A stretch of 64,000 nt of DNA, taken from Agelas oroides. Lineage: Eukaryota; Porifera; Demospongiae; Agelasida; Agelasidae. The position numbers were made by a program, and so were the translations under genes. Position 1 is the first letter of the stretch. The number at the start of each line of letters is the position of its first letter. This document shows, piece by piece, positions 56,234 through 64,000 of this stretch. Under the pieces are notes generated by a model that did no database searches, had not been told where the DNA came from, and was given only the letters and a program-made list of their open reading frames with translations. The stretch covers positions 14,197,011 to 14,261,010 of the forward strand of contig OX422185.1 of the NCBI GenBank assembly GCA_949130485.1, read 5' to 3'.

Positions 56234-57316
56234 TAGTTAATTAAGTAAAGTATACAACCAAACGTATAGAGGAATGGCCGACTTGCATGATAGAAAATCA
56301 CGTGATACAGCTGGGGATCAGGGTCTGTGAAATTGCCATAGAAAATGAATGGAGAGTGCGAACAGCACAGTACAAAGACGATGGATGGAACCTATAGACT
56401 ATTTGTGGCTGTTCTGTTGGGGATCGTCTGTGACCATGAACACTATTTGAGCCAATCATGGAATGCCAGCCAACTCAGGTGAGCCAAAAGCCATGAAAAA
56501 CTTGGCTACTAGCTTTGTGTGCACATTATTAATGGGCGGGCGTAGGGGGATAAAGCTAGTTCCAGCTGCTGTACAAACAGCACTTAAATCTAGCTAGTTA
56601 CTGCTGGCATTAAAGTTTCTGTGTGGAGTCATCCGCAATAAAAATGATAATACCCACTGCATGCATGCTACTTTAAAGATGTCATTGTGTCTATGTAGGT
56701 ATACTCATTTCCTGATGAAACAGAGTTATCATCACAGTGGACAGAGTGCAGCAACTGACCATTCATGAGCAGGTTGACAAAGATCACAGACCTGAGTTAT
56801 GATTGAACGTTCTAGCTTCTGTGGACCACTGCAAGAAAAAAGTACTTGTAGGCACAGTGCTTATAGTTGTGTGGGCATGTGTATTTCATATGTGTGAGTC
56901 ATTAAAATTTGAGGGTAGGTCTATGGTGGCCATGGCTCAGTGACAGTATTTTCACCTCAGGAACTTGAGTGTTCTGCTATGCAATAAAGGGAGCATTTTC
57001 TCTAGCTGTCAAAGCAGAAGCTGTTTAAGTCAGTTTTTAGCTGATTTAGCTGATGTTCCAGCATCCTGTCAACAGAATTTGCCATATTTGTGCCGCGTAC
57101 GAAGCGCTTCAACACATTAGCTATATACTGTGGCAAAGCTTTTAGTATCCACGATAATCTCAAAATGATGGCTGAAGGACACGCTTTTGCATGAGCAGCA
57201 AGCTATTTTATCAACCACGGCGGTCATTTTCCATACATTTTGTATGGAGAACGAGAAGAACCTGACCCCCAGAGGGCTAGGGGCGTGCCAACGTGATCCT
57301 ATCGTGCAAGTCGGCC
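56234..57316. other. no gene supported
   Basis: ATGGAATGCCAGCCAACTCAG|GTGAGC at 56458-56478 resembles a minute first exon with donor, but no partner exon could be assigned. Confidence 0.35.
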
Positions 57317-57592
57317 ATGGAGAAGCAAATTTTATCTTCCCCTTATGTAATTATACTATTACCTTTACTCCTGGATCCTTCGGAGTACAGCCTTGTACAA
57401 CGTCCTGTTCCTCTTCATCATCAATATGCGCAGCGCCTTTTGTGGCGGAGAGGGGATCACACCTTCAGTTTCGTCGGACAACCAACGGACAAGAACAAAC
57501 TTCGTAGGCGTCTTCTGCGCTGTATTCACGATCGCTTAGCCTTCGATGATATGGCAGCACGTCGATCGTGTCCGACGTGTGGCTCTTACTAG
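57317..57592 (+). CDS. hypothetical ORF, 91 codons
   Basis: ATG at 57317 to TAG at 57590-57592, in a patch richer in G and C than its surroundings. The protein is Leu/Arg-rich, with LVQRPVPLHHQYAQRLLWRR in the middle and CPTCGSY at the end (a single C-x2-C). I recognise no family, and a minus-strand frame of 77 codons overlaps it. Position inside the possible 6.4-kb element suggests transposon cargo. Confidence 0.25.
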   Translation: MEKQILSSPYVIILLPLLLDPSEYSLVQRPVPLHHQYAQRLLWRRGDHTFSFVGQPTDKNKLRRRLLRCIHDRLAFDDMAARRSCPTCGSY

Positions 57593-58009
57593 CCGCAGCT
57601 GTCAGCTTCACTGCAAGCAGCTGTCGCAAGCGCGTGCTGCCAAATTTGCGCATGCGTGCTGCCTTTAACAGCCCGGAGTGGGTGTGGTCTAAGCGCACCG
57701 GCGCCGCGCAGCTGGCTACAGCCTTAGCCTGTCATGCTCATAGGCAAACTTTCTGGTTTTGTTGTAAGGCGGATTAATGTGCACTGTAGGTTACCTTCTT
57801 GTTTAATAAACTTTACAAGGGTTTAGTATATGTAGCTAGCTACCTTGTGTGACAAGCCAGATGCAACCAACAGTAGTATGGGATTGCATTTGATAACTTG
57901 AATACGTACGGGAAATGCTTCGTGATACTGTCTCTGATACTAAAAGCCATCTACGTTGAGGTTGGTTGGCTAGTGGGGTTTCAGCATACATTCGGGTGGC
58001 ATTAAAATT
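57593..58009. other. no gene seen
   Basis: Spacer without recognised elements. Confidence 0.4.
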
Positions 58010-58290
58010 TCGTCAGTCCCCCTGATGCATTGGACTTTTTGGTCTTGTGACTGTCAGTCCGATGTGTTGAACTTCTTGGTCTTGTGACGGTCAGTCTGAT
58101 GTGTTGGACTTTGTGTGGTCATGTGACTGTCAGTCGATCTGCTGTGTTGGACTTTGTGGTCATGTGACCGTCCGTCTGATGTGTCAGACTTTGTGGTCAT
58201 GTGACCGTCAGTCTGATGGGTTGAACTTTGTGGTCTTGTGACTGATGTGTTAGACTTTGTGGTGGTACAACTGTCAGTCTGATGCGTTGC
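58010..58290. repeat. ~37-41-bp tandem repeat, ~7 copies
   Basis: Unit like GATGTGTTGGACTTTGTGG plus TCATGTGACYGTCAGTCT, with variable length. The minus-strand open frame of 80 codons is repeat-derived. Confidence 0.9.
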
Positions 58291-58439
58291 ACTCATGCTT
58301 TGTGCTTCACCTTACAGTACTCGAAGTGGCTTAGAAGGTGCAACTTAAGATGAAGTACACCTGAAATTGGGAGGAGAGAATATAGTTGTTGCTGTAGTTA
58401 TTATTATTTCCTCTAAATTCCCCTATTACAGAGCTGTTG

Positions 58440-58915
58440 TCTGCATCAAGATGGGAAAGCAGATGAAAATAGAACAGAGGAAGCATCAGAAAGCTAAACA
58501 CAAGCTGAAATTTACACCAAATGCTAAACCTGCAATCACATATGTAGGAAGTGTCCCATCATCACCTGATGCAGAAATGAAATGGCAAAGAACACTGATG
58601 AAGAACTTGAGGTTGATTTGGATGTTGTTGAGATGACTTTTGCCAATCCTGACAGTGCATATAGCTAACTCTTTGCTTGAGTTTAGGAAAAGGCTCATGT
58701 TAGATGCTTATCGATGTGAGCTTGTTAGAAAAAGCTAACAGCTTTTAAACATCGAGAACAGATTAATCATATCATGTCCTTTTATCAAACTTGCATTTAC
58801 AACCACAACTGGCAAGATTGTGAAGACTGCAATGGAAAGAAGTAGTGCTGCTGCTAGCATAAGAAACAACTGGCGTCTGCCTACAAATGACTATAACAAT
58901 ATTGTCCTGTATTGA
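58440..58915 (+). pseudogene. degenerate coding region near the element's right end
   Basis: An acceptor-like CCCCTATTACAG (~58419-58430) precedes a lysine-rich frame (MGKQMKIEQRKHQKAKHKLK, then NAKPAITYVGSVPSSPD). After a frame change near 58590 it continues as DEELEVDLDVVEMTFANPDS. A second frame change leads to LLEFRKRLMLDAYRCELVRK, an in-frame TAA, and then TTTTGKIVKTAMERSSAAAS ending NNIVLY at TGA 58913-58915. Successive frames read like one decayed ~155-residue protein. The family is not recognised. Confidence 0.4.
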
Positions 58916-59074
58916 TGTTTTACGGTATGGTGCAATGTTGTGATGATACACAATGTCATGTGATTATTTCAAACTATATAATAATCCATTCACAAAGTTT
59001 TGCACATAACCACAATCCATTTACAACCTTGTAATGAACCTGTGCATGTAGACTACAATCTCTCCACAAGGTTG

Positions 59075-59400
59075 TGTCTAACTTGTAATTATTCAACAGT
59101 CTTCTCAAAACCTATACACAGTTACCAACAACCTCTCCACAAGGTTGTGTCTAACTTGTAATTATTCAACAGTCTGCTCACAACCTATACACAACCTCTC
59201 CACAAGGTTGTGTCTAACTTGTAATTATTCAACAGTCTGCTCACAACCTATACACAACCTCTCTACAAGGTTGTGTCTAACTTGTAATTATTCAACAGTC
59301 TGCTCACAACCTATGCACAATCTCACAACAAGGTTGTGTCTAACTTGTAATTATTCAACAGTCTGCTCACAACCTATACACAATCTCACAACAAGGTTGT
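59075..59400. repeat. 63-bp subterminal tandem repeat, ~5 copies
   Basis: Unit ACAAGGTTGTGTCTAACTTG plus TAATTATTCAACAGTCTGCTC and ACAACCTATACACAACCTC. The 85-codon frame across it is a 21-residue repeat artefact. Confidence 0.92.
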
Positions 59401-59769
59401 AACATGCATGTAAGGTTGTGCCATGGTTGTTACAAGGTTGTTACAAGGTTGTTACAACCTAGTTTTTTCTATATGGGTACAGTGTTCTTCGGTTCTCTTT
59501 CCCACGCGAGTAGTTTGCCAACAGCTGCGTGGCAATCATGAACACAGCAAACTTTTCGTACTCCACGTTTTCTCGGCGTACATAGTCTCGTTCCAGATCA
59601 CCAAACCTGGGAACGTAGGATCGATTTAATACTGGGTATCCTAGACCATGAAAATATTTTTACAGTACCCCTCCACACTGCAAACCCTTGATAGCCATCA
59701 CCATGGTAACATGTTTTTCTCTGTTATTGAGACACATGTGGAGAGTCTAAGAGTTCCTTAGTCAGTTAA

Positions 59770-60255
59770 CCCTTTAACCACCGCTAACGCCATTTGACTT
59801 TGGCCACATGTTATCAGTTGGCCCAATCTGTTTTGAGGATAGGTTTTGCGCTAGCAAAAGGGCGGGATAGGTTGGTGGGTTTCAGCACGGGGTGCCATAC
59901 ACATGGCAGCTGCTTTAACTGGCTGTAGAGTGGCCTTAGTTGGCACTGGCTGGACCATTTCTCACCTTGTTAGCACAAACGGGTGTAGAGACCACTCCTC
60001 TCCCCCTGTAGGGCACCAATTCTGTTACTGTAGGCAGTTTTAAGTCAGGAGGAGCGCACGCTGGTCGGAGAACCCTGATCATTGAAAGCTCACTAATGGT
60101 GGGTGTGGTCAAGGTCAGACCACCCAGAGAATAGCTCAAAGAAGTTTTAGCTCAAGTTTCCAGTGCTAGCTCCCAGCAGAAGTGGAAATATAGACCAAAG
60201 AAGGTATCCATAGCCTAAAAACAGACATGTAATGAAAGGCCTACGGTGGTTAAAG
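59770..60255. mobile_element. piggyBac-like MITE (TTAA target)
   Basis: CCCTTTAACCACCG and CGGTGGTTAAAG are inverted ends flanked by TTAA (59766-59769 and 60256-60259). Non-autonomous, 486 bp. Confidence 0.82.
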
Positions 60256-60670
60256 TTAATGAGGACAGGGACAATGGCTGCCATGTATGTTTCACACAGT
60301 CATACAAACCGCAATCAGTGTGTACATGTGAAAAATGTCCATGTGCAGGTACTCCTTTGCCCTCACATACATGACGGTAACCAAGGGTGATAGCATGTAG
60401 GCACCAGTCATTGATGTTGAAATTCAGTGATGTCACAACCAGGTCATTTCATTGTCACAGCCAATGGGTATTGGTACCAGGGATATTAAGAATAGCCTGT
60501 GAACAAGTCCTCCCTCTCTTTGTCACAAGATTGAAGGAGAGGGTGTAGCATTGCCGCCAGCTGTAGTATCGCTGCTATACAAAATGGTAGCTATGATACA
60601 GCCATTGCTTGGCAGTAGGCAGTCATAAATTTTTATTAAGATTTTCTATGATTGAGTTAATTGTCATTAG
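60256..60670. other. no gene seen
   Basis: Contains a TAGCCTGTGAACAAGTCC-type fragment at ~60494 (similar to ~44668). Otherwise unexplained. Confidence 0.4.
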
Positions 60671-60768
60671 CAGCCATGCAACCTAAATTAGTAAGATACC
60701 TGAAAACTAGTATCTCCACCTCTAAGAGACATTACTGCATGCTACATCAAAACCTGAACATTCTCAAA
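60671..60768 (+). CDS. candidate exon 1 of a coiled-coil protein gene
   Basis: An acceptor-like TTGTCATTAG precedes 98 bp ending in a consensus donor AAA|GTGAGT. ATG at 60676 gives MQPKLVRYLKTSISTSKRHY then CMLHQNLNILK, ending in phase 0. It could be a first or second exon. It is followed 81 bp downstream by another exon-like block on the same strand, which strengthens both calls. Confidence 0.4.
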
Positions 60769-60849
60769 GTGAGTATATTATGTTACATATGTTCTCCCAA
60801 CATGCATACATTGATTATATCCATCCTCCTCCCCACAACTCTCTCACAG

Positions 60850-60938
60850 CTGAGAAGGCAAGGGAGATACTGAAGGAGGTCAAGCAGACTCAGGAGATAT
60901 TCAAGAAACAACGGGAGACAACCAAACTGGAAGCAGAG
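60850..60938 (+). CDS. candidate exon 2, coiled coil
   Basis: A pyrimidine-rich tract and ACAG acceptor (60846-60849) and donor GAG|GTACTT bound a Lys/Glu/Gln-rich stretch reading EKAREILKEVKQTQEIFKKQ then RETTKLEAE, a clear coiled-coil pattern. Using the alternative AG at 60853-60854 gives phase 0, which joins exon 1 without a shift. With the first AG one extra base is needed. No downstream exon was found before the next element. Family not recognised. Confidence 0.5.
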
Positions 60939-62088
60939 GTACTTTGTACACATTACAGCTTTGTGCCTGTAGCTGTGTACTGTACAGTGAGTTACTTTCA
61001 CTGGAGAAACCTTTTGTTTGCAAATTTCACGTTTCTCCGGCAATTCACAAAACTGTTACCTACATAAAATTCACCTAAACCCAGAGTCAGTCCTGAACAA
61101 TGTCCATAGTCTATTCTCTGCTAGTCATGGCCTCCCTATGTTATTACTAGAGTGCTGATTTTGTGCTACCAAAGCCAAATGTCTCAGACTGTTATTGGTG
61201 GTTGCTCCTGTTTCAAGTACCGTCACCCTTGAAACTGTGACAGACTTGGGATGTTACCGCCCTCTCACTGACAAGGAAGAATTTTCCTAAATGCTGTTCA
61301 CCAGAGTCTTAACTTCATAGCAGTCCATGATTTGCAGCGAATATTTGATTAGTTCGCATCCAAATATTTAGGCTGGACTTAGAAAATGCTGATATGCTAA
61401 TTTGCCTTAAAGTTGCGATGAACAACCTGTCCTATCTCAGAATTCAATAAATGCGCCTGAATGTCAGCGTTATAACTCTAGAGTGCTTGGAGGTATTTTA
61501 GCGCTTCAAAAGCCTATGGAGATACCAAAGACCAGGCTATACACAATGCTCTTTTGGTCATAACAGCTCTAGCAGCTTATAATCCACACCATCCAGAACA
61601 AAGCCTTCACATAAACTCTCTTGCGTCAAATATCTGCTTACTGACGGCCCTCAAACTCACCGTTTTCGGTTACTAGTCTCCTAGCACAAGTATCTAGGTC
61701 GACTCGATGGCAATTTTCAAGCAGCACTCGAAATGTGGGCGCTACATAAAATTTTGAGTAGCGTTCTTCGTAAACCACGACCGAAAAGGCCATTTTCTGA
61801 TGGTTTGTCCAGAACTTTTTTGGCAAAACTTGACGAGTCGACTTCGAAAATTTAGTACGGAAGGCCGTTGAGCTGTTATCTTCCGCAGAAAATAAAAGTA
61901 GTTCGCTAAAATTGACGCAAAGTTAGTAACGGTAGGAATGCATTTGGACTTGCGGGTATACATCATGAATATAATTATACATAAGCGTGCGCACAGCTTG
62001 TTCATCGTAACCTTAATAAGAACCTCCCTGCATTGTCTCTGGTGTAAACTTAAACCCCCCCTAATTAAGTTGGGACCTCCTAACAATC
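60939..62088. other. no gene seen
   Basis: No splice-bounded exon or element ends recognised. Overlapping frames on both strands at 61740-62230 have no support. Confidence 0.45.
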
Positions 62089-63562
62089 TAGCCTTGTCCC
62101 CAGGCCACTCCCAGATTTTATCTCGCAGCTGTGGAGAAAACTGCAGAAGGCCTGGGACCATTACTATGTTACAGACCAGAAATGGTACGTGGTGGACTCG
62201 GTTTCGTAATGATGGTAAAACGTGCCCACGCAATAAGAAACCAGTACAGCAAGCGATCGAACAGTAAAACTACCTAGACGTTTTGCCAACAGCTACAGAC
62301 TTTGTAAGTACCAAGTGACTAACGAAGAATGTGTAGACATAAGTGGAAGGCGTTATGCGTGTACATCGACTGAAGAAAGCAGCAGGCTGAGGGCAAGCAC
62401 AGAGCACAAAATAAGATCTAATATTTGGTAGGCCATTTGTCAGACCAATATCAAATTTGATTGGCCACTTTTCCAAATTGCTTGGACAATAAGAGGAACA
62501 CCCGCTACCACTCGCTCTAGCATGCTCTTGCTTCAGCAAACTCATTGCATAAATATGCTGGTCTGCTCATCCATGGTTGTGAATGTTGCTGGTGCATACT
62601 GACTCGGCACCAAGAAGCCATCGTTCACTGAAGTTTCTTCTAGTAGCGATTCTTCTCTTGATCTTGGCACATACACTGCATCGAAGCTTCGTGACTATCT
62701 TTTTTCTACCGCTCAGTTCCGTGTCACAATCAAGCCATGTGACTATCAGGCACTCATGATCCATATCCGATTCCATTTTTGGTACGTAGCATACACTACA
62801 TTCCTTTTCTTGGGCTCTGGGGCCGACGCATCACTCGAACTCTGGGCTGTTTTCATGCTGCACTAGCTATAAACGCACTACTACAACTGACTACATAACC
62901 ACGAAGTGCTGATCTAGCAATTTGACTCCACGTGCTTGTAGCGCGTGTGCGCATGCCTAGACCCCACCCATAAAACTCTTGTGATCGATTGTTCGGAAGG
63001 TAAGACTGACCGCGTAACATTTAACGCGGTCACTTTAGTTAAATGTCCGGAAATTGGCCGATGGCCGGCTGTTATTTTATGCTCTGCAAGCATGTCGCTC
63101 TGTGTCAAAGTGAGTGTCTGTACTCGGGCCACTATTCTCAAGGAGGCTCAGAGCCGGGGCTAGAACAGCTTAGATAATTTGTACATACCTACAAGTAGCC
63201 TTGCCATCTGTTTCTCCGTCCTTGAGGATAGTGGCCCGAGTGCAGACACTTTAATATTTTGACATGGAGGGACACGCTTGCCCTCAGCCTGCTGCTTTCC
63301 TCAGTCGACGTACACACATAACACCTTCCACTTATGTCTACACATCCTTCATACTTGCAAAGTCCGTAGCTGTAGGCAATATGTCCTGGCAAACTTCACT
63401 ATTTGATCGCTTACTGGCCACTTATTGCGCGGGAACGTTGCCATCATTACGAAACCGAGTCCACCATTTCCAGTCCATGACATAGTAATGGTCCCAGGCC
63501 TTCTGCTGAGTTTTCTCCACAGCTGCGAGATAAAATCTGGGAGTGGCCTGGGGACAAGGCTA
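62089..63562. mobile_element. TAGCCTYG-family element with ~300-bp inverted repeats and gene cargo
   Basis: Ends TAGCCTTGTCCCCAGGCC / GGCCTGGGGACAAGGCTA. The arms (62089-62396 against 63273-63562) are diverged inverted copies. Flanks ctaacaatc / ctaacagtc match at 8 of 9 positions, as expected for a 9-bp duplication. The 0.9-kb middle contains a zinc-finger-like coding fragment on the minus strand and unique sequence, so this is the largest cargo-bearing member of the 9-bp group in the window. Confidence 0.85.
62500..62776 (-). pseudogene. captured zinc-finger-like exon (ZNF862/KRBA2-type, hAT-associated)
   Basis: ATG at 62774-62776 opens MESDMDHECLIVTWLDCDTE, then VTKLRCSVCAKIKRRI (Cys33, Cys36), RRNFSERWLLGAESV and TSNIHNH. 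This order of C-x2-C, RNFS..W..G and TSN...H is the N-terminal module of ZNF862/KRBA2-like, hAT-derived proteins. A TGA at 62567-62569 interrupts the frame, and the expected continuation ADQHIYAMSLLKQEHA follows directly in the same frame. Further on the resemblance ends, so only the first module was captured. Assignment is from motif memory without a search. Confidence 0.55.
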
Positions 63563-64000
63563 CTAACAGTCTTTGATACTGTGGTTTGTGTGTACTTTGC
63601 GTGTGCTTGGAAGTCTTTGATTCGATGTTTGCATGTTTGAACCAATTTTCTGGGTATTCGTTTGCTAGGACATCCACATATCTGGATTGCCAAAACCAGC
63701 ATTCGTTGCAGCCCTAATGATTGTCACGTAGGTCATAGCTCTCGTGACTTGTCACTCATGATAGTCTTGGGTTACGTTCCCATGTAGTTAGGGTTCACAC
63801 AATTCTCAACAAAAAAATTTCTGTGAAAGATCATCTGTTTTCAAGTTTTCTCTTGTGAAGGAACAGTACAGTACATTACACTCTGTGGTTTGTGTAAGTG
63901 TATTCCCAGTCTCGTTCACAGACCATCAGTATGGTACTGGGTCTCACTGAGGGTCTGGGTGAGTGTATTCCCAGTCTCGTTCACAGACCATCAGTAGGGT
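63563..64000. other. no gene; short direct repeat at the window edge
   Basis: GTGTATTCCCAGTCTCGTTC occurs at ~63898 and ~63964 (64-bp offset), with GACCATCAGTA..GGTCTGGGT between, resembling the TAGTCTCGTTCCCAGACC hairpin family. The window ends inside this repeat. Confidence 0.6.

Larger units (their letters stand above)
53037..59479. mobile_element. possible 6.4-kb element with shared inverted ends
   Basis: TACCCATATAGAAAAAACTA at 53037 is repeated in inverted orientation ending at 59479, and identity continues into AGGTTGT.ACAACCTTGT. Both ends run into repeats of AACCTTGT/ACAAGGTT (53055-53300 and 59070-59460). A degenerate coding stretch lies near the right end. I found no clear target duplication, so two solo elements in opposite orientation remain possible. 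Confidence 0.55.

Noticed and set aside
59145-59402. 85-codon frame with repeated LCLTCNYSTVCSQP
   Set aside because: Translation of the 63-bp subterminal repeat.
61742-62267. 163-codon minus and 109-codon plus frames
   Set aside because: They overlap each other and the arm of the 62-63.5 kb element. No domain, no splice sites.

Overview
The window looks like accessory or intergenic DNA from an invertebrate animal genome. Introns are of GT-AG type, coding exons are small and scattered, and most of the sequence is DNA transposons, MITEs and satellites. The transposon protein types seen (R2-like retroelement with a restriction-like endonuclease, ZBED-type hAT, Tigger/pogo, piggyBac-like TTAA MITEs) are compatible with a sponge or cnidarian. 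Nothing here fixes the species, and no bacterial operons, rRNA or CRISPR arrays are present.

Layout. 1-3.2 kb: no gene, one hairpin. 3.2-6.4 kb (minus): an inactivated R2-like retroelement, cut at its 5' side by a MITE. 6.4-16 kb: mostly MITEs and foldbacks. 18.5-21.2 kb (minus): the best cellular gene, three exons with matching splice phases encoding a serine-rich protein I cannot name. 21-36 kb: MITEs, tRNA-like sequences, a minisatellite and a few plus-strand candidate exons. 36.3-41.1 kb: a 4.6 kb almost pure C/T tract made of several minisatellites, with a duplicated terminal exon at its edge. 41-44.3 kb: MITEs, a Tigger remnant and a 53-bp tandem array. 45.0-47.8 kb: a 41-bp satellite in which every unit carries a short palindrome. 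47.8-52.8 kb: nested elements and a complete hAT transposon with a perfect 8-bp target duplication and one frameshift. 53.0-59.5 kb: a possible 6.4 kb element with shared inverted ends and several nested insertions. 59.7-64 kb: a piggyBac-like MITE, two candidate coiled-coil exons, and a 1.5 kb element with ~300-bp inverted repeats carrying a gene fragment.

Main discovery. Many short elements begin TAGYCTCG/TAGTCTYG and end with the complement. At least six are flanked by perfect or near-perfect 9-bp duplications. Two of them carry exon-like coding sequence: a 44-codon ATG exon with a splice donor at 48.4 kb, and a zinc-finger-like exon at 62.7 kb. This resembles gene capture by plant Pack-MULEs, here apparently in an animal. 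Other leads are a Tudor-like domain inserted inside the reverse transcriptase palm, and a second MITE family with 7-bp target duplications, one copy of which holds a TATA box and a splice donor.
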